Origin: Sulfuritalea sp.
Lineage (GTDB): Bacteria; Pseudomonadota; Gammaproteobacteria; Burkholderiales; Rhodocyclaceae
Assembly (NCBI GenBank): GCA_021738105.1
Contig: JAIPCS010000209.1
Span: forward strand, 1 to 5,363
Direction: 5' to 3'
Length of the DNA: 5,363 bases
Under the pieces are notes generated by a model. It had not been told where the DNA came from, searched no databases, and saw nothing but the letters and a program-made list of their open reading frames with translations. Both the position numbers and the translations under genes were made by a program. Shown here in pieces: positions 1 through 5,363 of this stretch. Numbering within the stretch: position 1 is the stretch's first letter; the number at the start of each line of letters is the position of its first letter.

Positions 1-1
1 C

Positions 2-739
2 CACGGCGGCCTGCGTGCCCGCGGAATCGACGGCAATACCTTGTTCGATCACTACGACTATGGCCGCTATTGGGATGTCATCGCCGAGGACGTCAAGCCC
101 TGGTCTTACATGAAATTTCCCTTTTTCAAATCGCTGGGTCCGGAACAGGGCTCTTACCGGGTCGGGCCGCTGACCCGGGTCACGCAGTGGGACAGCATCC
201 CGACGCCGCTGGCTGACAAGGAGCGCGACGAGTTCATGGCTTTCGATGGCGGCAGCGTCACCGGCGCAACCCTGGGCTATCACTGGGCACGCATGATCGA
301 AATGTTGCATGCGGCAGAGAGCATCAAGGATATGCTGCACGACGATGACATTACCGGCCGTGATCTGATGGCGAGCGGCGAACGTCAGGAACGTGGCGTT
401 GGCGTCATCGAGGCACCGCGCGGAACCTTGTTTCACCACTATCGTGTCGACGAAAAAGACTTGGTAATCCGCGCCAACCTGATCGTCTCCACCACGCACA
501 ACAACCAGGCGATGAACTCGGCCGTGCGCGAGGTGGCAAAAAAATACCTGAACGGCCGCGAAATCACCGAAGGTCTGCTCAACCACATCGGGATCGCGAT
601 CCGTGCTTTCGATCCCTGTCTCTCCTGCGCCACCCATGCGCTCGGCCAGATGCCGCTGGAAGTGGCAATAGTCGGCGCTGACGGGTCGGTGATCGACGAA
701 GCCACGCGCGACCATCGCGGGCTAACACGCGCGCCGTGA
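2..739 (+). CDS. hoxH: NAD-reducing [NiFe]-hydrogenase large subunit HoxH, C-terminal half (5' end outside window)
   Basis: The reading frame is open from base 2 and ends at TGA 737-739, giving 245 visible residues of a family usually near 480-490. The TTG at 41 is internal, not the start. The product is the catalytic subunit of the cytoplasmic HoxFUYH complex (group 3d), which couples H2 oxidation to NAD+ reduction at a Ni-Fe centre. Seen in the sequence: a YRVGPLTRV block (about 158-184), an EAPRGTLFHHYRVDE block (about 410-454) that is strongly conserved in group 3 large subunits, and the C-terminal nickel motif DPCLSCATH with Cys codons at 617 and 626 and His at 635. By family knowledge, maturation cuts just after this His, so a tail of 33 residues (638-736, starting ALGQMPLEV) would be removed. 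The gene lies 115 bases upstream of hoxW, presumably in the same operon, with hoxF/U/Y expected upstream. Periplasmic and F420-linked hydrogenases are less likely because of the tail sequence and the HoxW-type neighbour. Confidence 0.95.
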   Translation, partial: HGGLRARGIDGNTLFDHYDYGRYWDVIAEDVKPWSYMKFPFFKSLGPEQGSYRVGPLTRVTQWDSIPTPLADKERDEFMAFDGGSVTGATLGYHWARMIEMLHAAESIKDMLHDDDITGRDLMASGERQERGVGVIEAPRGTLFHHYRVDEKDLVIRANLIVSTTHNNQAMNSAVREVAKKYLNGREITEGLLNHIGIAIRAFDPCLSCATHALGQMPLEVAIVGADGSVIDEATRDHRGLTRAP

Positions 740-772
740 GCGCTGTCCGCCGGGCCGCCCCAAGGACAGCGC
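740..772 (+). other. Stem-loop directly after the hoxH stop codon
   Basis: A perfect 9-bp inverted repeat, GCGCTGTCC (740-748) and GGACAGCGC (764-772), encloses a 15-base GC-rich loop. It begins on the base after the hoxH TGA. No run of T follows, so it is not a classical intrinsic terminator. A structure here could stabilise or process the hoxH message or attenuate reading into hoxW; that is inference. Confidence 0.55.
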
Positions 773-787
773 AGCCAAGCCATGGAA

Positions 788-802
788 GCGGGCATAGTCC
801 GC
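788..802 (+). other. Small hairpin in the hoxH-hoxW spacer
   Basis: GCGG (788-791) pairs with CCGC (799-802), extended by a G-U pair (792/798), around a five-base loop CATAG. It is short and could be chance in GC-rich DNA. It is listed because it sits between two stronger stem-loops in the same spacer. Confidence 0.3.
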
Positions 803-811
803 AAACCACCG

Positions 812-839
812 CCATCCCCTTCCCCAGGAAGGAGGATGG
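812..839 (+). promoter_or_regulatory. Strong hairpin that buries the ribosome-binding site upstream of hoxW
   Basis: Bases 812-823 (CCATCCCCTTCC) pair with 827-839 (GGAAGGAGGATGG) as a 12-bp stem with a single bulged A at 833 and a CCA loop at 824-826. The 3' arm contains AAGGAGG at 829-835, the best ribosome-binding site in the spacer, so folding would hide it completely. No T-run follows, which argues against a terminator. It could instead be a copy of a dispersed intergenic palindrome of the kind common in GC-rich proteobacteria. The two ideas are not exclusive. Confidence 0.5.
829..835 (+). promoter_or_regulatory. Near-perfect Shine-Dalgarno sequence for the leader minicistron, and possibly hoxW
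   Basis: AAGGAGG closely matches the anti-Shine-Dalgarno. It lies eight bases before the ATG at 844 but 19 bases before the GTG at 855, which is too far for efficient direct initiation of hoxW. The spacing therefore favours initiation at 844, with hoxW reached by coupling. Confidence 0.5.
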
Positions 840-843
840 GGGG

Positions 844-858
844 ATGGACGACAGGTGA
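844..858 (+). other. Possible four-residue leader minicistron (MDDR) overlapping the hoxW start
   Basis: ATG GAC GAC AGG TGA can be read here, preceded at ideal distance by AAGGAGG. Its TGA (856-858) overlaps the hoxW GTG (855-857) in a GTGA arrangement typical of translationally coupled genes. The peptide itself is unlikely to have a function; the supposed role is to deliver ribosomes to hoxW. So short an ORF could be chance. Confidence 0.3.
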
Positions 859-1319
859 CTGCCCCGACACTGATCTTTGGCTGGGGCAATCCGAGCCGTG
901 GCGACGATGCGCTGGGGCCGATGTTTGTCGAGTACTTCATCGCGCTCGCCGAGCGTCATCCGGAATGGGGCGCCGTTGAATGCCTCACGGATTTCCAATT
1001 GCAGGTCGAGCATGCACTCGACCTTCAAAGTCGCAGCCGCGTGCTGTTCGTCGATGCCAGCCTCGACGCCTCTCCGCCCTGCTCGCTTGTTCGTATCGAA
1101 GCCGCGCGCGACGCCAGTTTCACTACTCACGCCATGAGCCCACAGGCTGTACTCAAAGTCTTTGCCGATATCGACGATGGCGAGCCGCCGCCTTGCTGGC
1201 TGTTGGCCATTCGCGGAGAGCGCTTCGAACTTGGTGAGGAGATCAGCGAAGAAGCTCGCAACAACCTTGTCGCGGCACTGGAGCGCGCTGTGGAATGGAT
1301 TGAAGATCGACTGGACTGA
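855..1319 (+). CDS. hoxW: HoxW, maturation endopeptidase of the NAD-reducing hydrogenase large subunit
   Basis: This is a 154-residue protein of the HyaD/HybD/HoxW family of nickel-dependent checking proteases, typically 150-200 residues. These cut the C-terminal tail from the hydrogenase large subunit after nickel insertion. The N-terminus reads FGWGNPSRGDDALG, the family GNxxxxDDxxG signature. The likely metal-contact residues, by analogy with HybD (Glu16, Asp62, His93), are Asp18, Asp67 in LFVDAS, and His92 in THAMSP. The segment TDFQLQVEHALDL (residues 45-57) is typical of the HoxW branch. The start is GTG at 855, because the signature begins only about eight residues later and no in-frame ATG or other convincing start lies nearby upstream. 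Direct ribosome binding is poor (only CAGG at 852-855 lies close); see the minicistron and hairpin entries. The substrate is expected to be the neighbouring HoxH, whose cleavage motif is intact. Confidence 0.93.
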   Translation: MTAPTLIFGWGNPSRGDDALGPMFVEYFIALAERHPEWGAVECLTDFQLQVEHALDLQSRSRVLFVDASLDASPPCSLVRIEAARDASFTTHAMSPQAVLKVFADIDDGEPPPCWLLAIRGERFELGEEISEEARNNLVAALERAVEWIEDRLD

Positions 1320-1663
1320 TCTGCGCCGCACACACCGGACAAATCAAAAAGTCGGCGATGGCAGTACGGCGTACCGGCGGTTGCCGTCAGAGACAGCTGG
1401 CCAATTCCATTTCCTGTCGAATGATGTCCAATACATTGCCGACCGTTTCGCGAGATTCGATATTCAGGCTGAGTCTCACGTCATGCGAATAGATATCCGA
1501 TGCGGCAAACGCTTCCAACCTAGCAACGTGGTTGCATTTGTGACGTCCATCACTCCGGAACCGGACAACATGATGTCGCCAGTCTCGGGTGTGTATTTCG
1601 GTTTTGTGGCAACATCGGTATCCACACGGAATGTTCACCGGTTTGGTTATCCGGGCTATTTGC
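1320..1663. other. 344-base gap between hoxW and the sensor kinase, no supported gene
   Basis: No reading here resembles a family I recognise. Hand-counted lines give about 52-53 % GC, lower than hoxH/hoxW. Short inverted repeats are visible: GTAC-GGC-GTAC (1364-1374), GCAAC-GTG-GTTGC (1523-1535) and TCCGG-AA-CCGGA (1554-1565). The last two are possible protein-binding sites, and the last lies about 100 bases before the kinase ATG. A weak sigma70-like pair, TTGCCG (1436-1441) and GATATT (1459-1464) with a 17-base spacer, is too poor to call a promoter. No T-rich terminator follows hoxW. On the minus strand two frames, open at 1634-1479 and down to TGA 1389-1387, read in a protein-like way and could be a decayed gene end, but this is weak. 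Confidence 0.5.
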
Positions 1664-3970
1664 ATGAGCGAATCGACAGTGCCTGAGAAGTATGGCCTCG
1701 ATCTGTATCGAACTCTTTTCGATGCGGCGGGCGACGCAATCATTGTGTGTTCTGCACAAGGGATAGCAATCGAGTGCAATCAGGCCACACTGGAGCTGCT
1801 GTCCTGTACTCGAGAGGAAATCATAGGATCTTCTCCGATACGCTGGTCGCCGCAGATCCAGCCTGAAGGTCGTCGCAGCGATGAAATGACGGCAGAAGTA
1901 TTTGCCCGTGCCAAAGCGGGTGAAGTGGTGCGTTTCGAGTGGGAGAGCCTGCGCTCCGATGGCAGACCACTTTCCCTGGATGTCACCGTTCGCTTCGCCA
2001 GAACCGAAGCTGAAGAGATCTTTGTCGTTATTTCTCGAGACTTCACTGCACGCAGGCAGACCGAGACGGCGCTGCGCGAGGGCCACGAGTCCCTCAGCAT
2101 GATTCTCGAAACTACCCTCGACGGCTTCTGGAAAGTCGATACCCAGGGCAATCTGCTCGATGTCAATTCGACATACTGCGAACAATCCGGGTACACCCAT
2201 GAAGAATTGCTCGGGATGAACATCTTCGAACTTGAAGCAATGGAAAGCCTGGCTGACTCGCAAGCGCATATGCAGAAGATCATCAAGAACGGTGGAGACC
2301 AGTTTGAATCTCGCCATCGACGCAAGGATGGTTCGGTCTGGGATGTCGAGGTGAGCACCGCCTTTCGAGATGTTGCGGGCGGGCAATTCTTCGTGTTCCT
2401 GCGTGATATCACCGACAGAAAGCATATCGAGGAGTTGCTGAGGGAGAGCGAAGCAAGAATGAGGGAGGTTTTCGAGAATATCCCGGTTGGAATATTCATT
2501 TCGATACGCGAAAAGGGAACCTTCATGTATGTCAATCCGGTCCTGCCGAAGATATTTGGATATTCCTCCTCCGAAGAATTCGTGACCCTGATCAACCGCA
2601 GCTCGTTTGCCGAAACTTTCTGGGTAGATCCATCCCAACGTCGATTGATGATTGAGCGCTACGATCTCGACCAGAAGCAATGGGGCTTCGGAGAGGCGCG
2701 CTGCCGACGCAAAGACGGCACCATTTTCGATATGGTTATTGTCTTCAATGGAAGAAAGGATCCAAACACCAATGAGAATCTGTTCTACGGTATCGTCACC
2801 GACGTTTCGGAACGCAAGCGCGCCGAAGCCGAACTGATCGCCGCCAAGGAGGCAGCAGAGGCTGCCAGCCTCACCAAGTCACATTTCCTCGCAGCGGCCA
2901 GCCACGATCTGCGGCAACCGATGCAGGCCATCAGCCTGTTCAATGACGCCCTGGCCAGCACCGAACTCAATGGAGAACAGAAGCGTGTCAGCGACAACCT
3001 GTCGCAGTCGATCCGATCAATGGGCGAACTGCTCAACACACTGCTCGATATCTCTAAATATGACTCTGGCGTAGTCAAGGCGGCGTCCACTCGTGTGTCC
3101 ACGAGCGCGCTGATCCGCTGGATCGACAACGATTTTTCGCAACTGGCCGCGCAGAAATCCCTGCGTTTCAAGCTCAGCTTCCCCAAGGGCGACTTGACAC
3201 TCCGTACTGACCCGAAACTGCTCATGCGTCTGCTCGGCAATCTCATCGGCAACGCCATCATATATACGAAGCATGGCGGCATTCTGGTGGCAATCCGTCG
3301 TCGCGGGGATCAGTGCCTGATTCAGATTTTTGATACTGGAATTGGCATATCTGCAGACCATATGGGCAGTATCTTTGATGAATACTTTCAGGTGAGCAAT
3401 CCCGAACGTGACGGAACAAAAGGATTGGGTCTCGGACTTTCTATCGCCAAACGGATTTCCAAACTGCTTGAAACCGAACTCGTTTGTCATTCCCGGCCGG
3501 AGAAAGGCAGCGTCTTTGAGTTTCGTCTCCCATTAACGTCCGCTGACGAGAGCGAAACTCCAATCCGGATCGACTCGCCAGCGATCGCTAACGAAGCCAA
3601 ACCTGCCAGTCGTCGCGTCGTCCTGGTGGAAGATGATCTCATGGTTGGTATAGCCACGAAGCTGGCTCTTGAGTCGTGCGGCATGACCGTCACCTGTTAC
3701 AAAACTGCAGAGGAAGCTCTGGCGGAATCTGCAATCGCCGAAGCTGACTTCTATATTTCTGACCTTCGGCTTCCGGGACTGAACGGTGTCGAGTTTCTTG
3801 ACGCCATCCAGCGACGGTCCTCGAAACAGATCAAGGCGGTAGTAGTGACTGGAGATACGGCGGTCGATTGGGTTGAAATGATGCGATCCAAGACATGGCG
3901 GGTGCTGTTCAAGCCCGTCAATCTGCAACACCTGCTCACTGCAATCGAATCTCAGGACCCCGCGCATTAG
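1664..3970 (+). CDS. Soluble hybrid sensor histidine kinase, PAS-PAS-PAS-HisKA-HATPase-REC
   Basis: 768 residues from ATG 1664. The domains in order are PAS 1 (about 15-128), PAS 2 (about 143-255, ending in a DITDRK motif), PAS 3 (about 266-389, ending in VTDVSERK), an Ala/Glu-rich helix leading into HisKA (about 395-470), HATPase (about 510-630) and a receiver domain (about 651-765). The phospho-accepting His414 lies in ASHDLRQP, a variant of the usual HELRTP box. The ATP site has NLIGNA (526-531), DTGIGI (557-562) and GLGLGL (587-592). The receiver keeps its acidic Glu656-Asp657-Asp658, phospho-acceptor Asp700, Thr729 and Lys750-Pro751. All catalytic residues look intact. No membrane span or signal peptide is visible, so it should sense a cytoplasmic cue; the ligand or cofactor of the PAS domains cannot be read. 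Alternative starts are GTG 1589 and ATG 1631, but neither adds domain sequence and no start has a clear ribosome-binding site. No partner regulator or HPt gene is in view. GC is lower than its neighbours. Confidence 0.9.
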   Translation: MSESTVPEKYGLDLYRTLFDAAGDAIIVCSAQGIAIECNQATLELLSCTREEIIGSSPIRWSPQIQPEGRRSDEMTAEVFARAKAGEVVRFEWESLRSDGRPLSLDVTVRFARTEAEEIFVVISRDFTARRQTETALREGHESLSMILETTLDGFWKVDTQGNLLDVNSTYCEQSGYTHEELLGMNIFELEAMESLADSQAHMQKIIKNGGDQFESRHRRKDGSVWDVEVSTAFRDVAGGQFFVFLRDITDRKHIEELLRESEARMREVFENIPVGIFISIREKGTFMYVNPVLPKIFGYSSSEEFVTLINRSSFAETFWVDPSQRRLMIERYDLDQKQWGFGEARCRRKDGTIFDMVIVFNGRKDPNTNENLFYGIVTDVSERKRAEAELIAAKEAAEAASLTKSHFLAAASHDLRQPMQAISLFNDALASTELNGEQKRVSDNLSQSIRSMGELLNTLLDISKYDSGVVKAASTRVSTSALIRWIDNDFSQLAAQKSLRFKLSFPKGDLTLRTDPKLLMRLLGNLIGNAIIYTKHGGILVAIRRRGDQCLIQIFDTGIGISADHMGSIFDEYFQVSNPERDGTKGLGLGLSIAKRISKLLETELVCHSRPEKGSVFEFRLPLTSADESETPIRIDSPAIANEAKPASRRVVLVEDDLMVGIATKLALESCGMTVTCYKTAEEALAESAIAEADFYISDLRLPGLNGVEFLDAIQRRSSKQIKAVVVTGDTAVDWVEMMRSKTWRVLFKPVNLQHLLTAIESQDPAH

Positions 3971-4038
3971 GAGTCTGGCAATCGCAGAATCTGCTTAGCC
4001 CTAATTTTTTAGCAATAGTTGTCGCAATGACGGCGCTC

Positions 4039-4067
4039 TTGAATTTAATAGACGATCGGTCTAATAT
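4039..4067 (+). promoter_or_regulatory. Candidate sigma70-type promoter of the tetR-acuI pair
   Basis: TTGAAT (4039-4044) as -35 and TAATAT (4062-4067) as -10 are separated by exactly 17 bases; each matches four of six consensus positions. The expected transcription start, six to seven bases past the -10, falls at about 4074, the first base of the ATG. An upstream alternative using TTGTCG (4019-4024) has poorer spacing. Confidence 0.5.
4049..4063. promoter_or_regulatory. TetR-family operator TAGAC-N5-GTCTA
   Basis: TAGAC (4049-4053) and GTCTA (4059-4063) are perfect inverted half-sites around GATCG. They closely resemble the TAGAC...GTCTA palindrome I recall for NemR-type repressors, though one base short of a full TAGACCGATCGGTCTA. 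The site lies wholly between the candidate -35 and -10, so a bound repressor would block RNA polymerase. A second, outer inverted repeat TTGAAT/ATTCAA (4039-4044 and 4066-4071) is almost concentric with it. The obvious ligand is the TetR protein encoded immediately downstream. Confidence 0.7.
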
Positions 4068-4073
4068 TCAAGC

Positions 4074-4727
4074 ATGTCGTCCGAAGCCCTTCCCGCACGC
4101 CGCCCCGGCCGCCCCCCCAAGGTCTGCAACTCGCAATTCGAGACACGCGAGACTTTGGTCCGCCTGGGTACGGAGATCCTCACGGAAAAGGGCTACCTCA
4201 GCACCGGCATAGACGAACTGCTGAAGCGCGCGGGCGTGCCCAAAGGCTCCTTCTACCACTACTTCGCCAGCAAGGAAGCCTTCGGCCAGGCTGTGATAGA
4301 CAACTACGCGACCTATTTCGCGCGACGGCTCGACCGCTGGCTGCTCGACGAGCGCCACGCGCCGTTGCAACGCCTGATGAATTTTGTCGCCGATGCCAAG
4401 AAAGGCATGGCCCGCTTCGACTTTCGCCGCGGTTGCCTGATCGGCAACATGGGTCAGGAACTCGGTGCCGGGCACGAGGGCTTTCGCATCCGCCTCGACG
4501 ACGTCTTGTCCGATTGGCAGGCTCGTGTCGCGAATTGTCTGGAAGCGGCCAAAGCTGCCGGCCAGATTTCAGTATGGGCTGATTGCGAGCAACTGGCGGC
4601 CTTCTTCTGGATCGGCTGGGAAGGCGCCGTACTGCGCGCCAAACTGGTTCGCAGCGATGCACCGCTGGAACTTTTCTCGACCCATTTCTTCGCCGGCCTG
4701 CCGCGAGCCGCCGACGCATCACACTGA
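4074..4727 (+). CDS. acuR: TetR-family repressor, AcuR/NemR type, next to acuI
   Basis: 217 residues, a normal TetR length. A basic N-terminal arm with RRPGRPPK (9-16) leads into the DNA-binding domain. Its helix-turn-helix covers about residues 44-64 and includes GVPKGSFYHYF, the hallmark TetR recognition-helix segment. The C-terminal ligand domain carries blocks I associate with regulators beside yhdH/acuI: GMARFDFRRGCLIGN (111-125) and FFWIGWEGAVLRAKL. Cys121 in RRGCLIGN is at the place where NemR-like proteins carry a redox- or electrophile-sensing cysteine; AcuR is known to respond to acrylate. The inducer here is inferred. ATG 4074 is chosen because later starts would remove the basic arm. 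There is no Shine-Dalgarno sequence, and the operator and -10 lie just in front, which fits a leaderless message under autorepression. acuI follows after 36 bases with no terminator, so the two are probably cotranscribed. The symbol is by family and context; a NemR-like or other role is possible. Confidence 0.85.
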   Translation: MSSEALPARRPGRPPKVCNSQFETRETLVRLGTEILTEKGYLSTGIDELLKRAGVPKGSFYHYFASKEAFGQAVIDNYATYFARRLDRWLLDERHAPLQRLMNFVADAKKGMARFDFRRGCLIGNMGQELGAGHEGFRIRLDDVLSDWQARVANCLEAAKAAGQISVWADCEQLAAFFWIGWEGAVLRAKLVRSDAPLELFSTHFFAGLPRAADASH

Positions 4728-4750
4728 TTTTTTGACTCAATCCCGACAAC

Positions 4751-4756
4751 AAGGAG
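4751..4756 (+). promoter_or_regulatory. Ribosome-binding site of acuI
   Basis: AAGGAG lies seven bases before the ATG at 4764. It is strong and optimally spaced, in contrast to the repressor gene upstream, and it fixes the acuI start. Confidence 0.85.
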
Positions 4757-4763
4757 TACACCT

Positions 4764-5363
4764 ATGTTCACCGCGATACTGATTGAAAAAGATGCTGACG
4801 GCTACCACGCCGGACTGGCCAAGATCGACCCAGCGCAACTGCCCGAGGGCGACGTCAAGATACGGGTGGCCTATTCCTCGCTCAACTTCAAGGACGGCCT
4901 GGCGATCACCGGCAAGAGCCCGGTGGTGCGCAGTTTCCCCATGGTGCCCGGCATCGATCTGGCCGGCACGGTGGAAGAAAGCAGCCATGCCGAATTCAAG
5001 ACGGGCGATCAGGTGGTGCTCAACGGTTGGGGCGTCGGCGAAAATCATTGGGGCGGTCTGGCGCAGTACGCGAGCCTCAAGGGCGACTGGCTGGTGCCTC
5101 TGCCTGCCGAATTCACCCCGGCCCAGGCCATGGCCATTGGCACCGCCGGCTACACGGCCATGCTCTGCGTGCTGGCGCTGGAGCGTAACGGCGTCACCCC
5201 AGACAAGGGCGAGGTGCTGGTCACCGGTGCCGCCGGCGGCGTCGGCAGTGTCGCCGTTGCGCTGCTCGCAAAGCTCGGCTACCGCGTCGTCGCCTCGACG
5301 GGACGCGCCGCTGAAGCCGACTACCTGACCAAACTGGGCGCGGCCGAGATCATTGATCGCGCC
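4764..5363 (+). CDS. acuI: Acrylyl-CoA reductase AcuI/YhdH, NADPH-dependent MDR-family oxidoreductase (3' end outside window)
   Basis: The first 200 residues of a family near 325 residues; the frame is open to the last base. The family is zinc-free medium-chain dehydrogenase/reductase, and characterised members reduce acrylyl-CoA to propionyl-CoA with NADPH in the cytoplasm, removing a toxic electrophile. The GroES-like N-terminal half shows [15 protein letters not shown] (37-51) and [13 protein letters not shown] (58-70), both characteristic of YhdH/AcuI. The nucleotide-binding fold begins near residue 150, with [13 protein letters not shown] (153-165) as the dinucleotide loop and the helix and strand [13 protein letters not shown] after it. 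No frameshift is seen. The gene follows the TetR repressor, probably in one transcript, an arrangement known for acuR-acuI. Other quinone-oxidoreductase-like MDR enzymes are the main alternative, but the motif match to YhdH is close. Confidence 0.92.
   Translation, partial: MFTAILIEKDADGYHAGLAKIDPAQLPEGDVKIRVAYSSLNFKDGLAITGKSPVVRSFPMVPGIDLAGTVEESSHAEFKTGDQVVLNGWGVGENHWGGLAQYASLKGDWLVPLPAEFTPAQAMAIGTAGYTAMLCVLALERNGVTPDKGEVLVTGAAGGVGSVAVALLAKLGYRVVASTGRAAEADYLTKLGAAEIIDRA

Noticed and set aside
782..979. Plus-strand 65-residue frame starting in the hoxH-hoxW spacer
   Set aside because: It overlaps the hoxW N-terminus in another frame and is composed of repeat-like Pro/Gly/Arg sequence.
579..1331. 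250-residue open frame on the minus strand across hoxH and hoxW
   Set aside because: It is antisense to two confidently identified genes, Arg-rich and low in complexity, as expected from GC-rich shadow frames.
1364..1385. Hairpin after hoxW (GTAC-GGC-GTAC) as terminator
   Set aside because: The stem is four base pairs with a three-base loop and no T-run follows.
1589..1663. Longer kinase start at GTG 1589 or ATG 1631
   Set aside because: The extra 25 or 11 residues do not belong to any domain, and ATG 1664 lies a sensible 14 residues before the first PAS domain; without a clear ribosome-binding site the earlier starts are not excluded.
1550..2680. 376-residue open frame on the minus strand
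   Set aside because: It lies mostly antisense to the PAS region of the kinase, whose domains are clear on the + strand; its translation has no recognisable motif.
3984..4010. Possible intrinsic terminator after the kinase (GCAG/CTGC hairpin then TTTTTT)
   Set aside because: The stem is only four base pairs and is separated from the T-run (4005-4010) by about ten bases, so it does not meet the usual form.
4783..5328. 181-residue plus-strand frame over the acuI gene
   Set aside because: It is an Arg/Ser/Pro-rich out-of-frame reading; the true acuI frame is open from 4764 to the window end without a frameshift.
1..5363. CRISPR array, tRNA, rRNA, insertion-sequence ends or transposase
   Set aside because: No regularly spaced direct repeats, cloverleaf or rRNA segments, terminal inverted repeats or transposase motifs were seen on either strand.

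Overview
The window reads as a piece of a proteobacterial chromosome, most likely a betaproteobacterium (Rhodocyclales or Burkholderiales). That guess rests on the resemblance of the HoxH/HoxW pair to the NAD-reducing hydrogenase of Cupriavidus-type bacteria and on the TetR-AcuI pair. It comes from remembered family features, not a search. All five protein genes lie on the + strand.

Region 1 (1-1319) is the end of a bidirectional, NAD-linked [NiFe]-hydrogenase operon. It holds the C-terminal half of the catalytic subunit HoxH, with its last nickel-binding motif and its cleavable tail, and then hoxW, the protease expected to remove that tail. The 115 bases between them can fold into three consecutive hairpins. 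The last hairpin buries a near-perfect Shine-Dalgarno sequence. That site is well spaced for a four-residue minicistron whose stop codon overlaps the GTG start of hoxW, so hoxW may be translated by coupling or reinitiation.

Region 2 (1320-1663) has no gene I can support. It contains a few short palindromes and an ambiguous minus-strand reading. Region 3 (1664-3970) is a soluble hybrid sensor histidine kinase (three PAS domains, HisKA, HATPase, REC) with no partner regulator in view. Regions 2 and 3 have visibly lower GC (about 43-53 % in hand-counted lines) than the hox and acuI genes (about 60-67 %), so they may have arrived separately.

Region 4 (3971-5363) is a compact regulator-enzyme pair: a TetR-family repressor of the AcuR/NemR type followed 36 bases later by an acrylyl-CoA reductase (AcuI/YhdH) that runs off the window. 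In front of the repressor, a TAGAC/GTCTA operator sits exactly in the spacer of a candidate promoter. The predicted transcription start falls at or next to the ATG, which suggests autorepression and a leaderless message. The pair probably senses and reduces reactive acrylyl-type or other electrophilic compounds. I see no functional tie to the hydrogenase beyond adjacency. No tRNA, rRNA, CRISPR array or insertion sequence was recognised.
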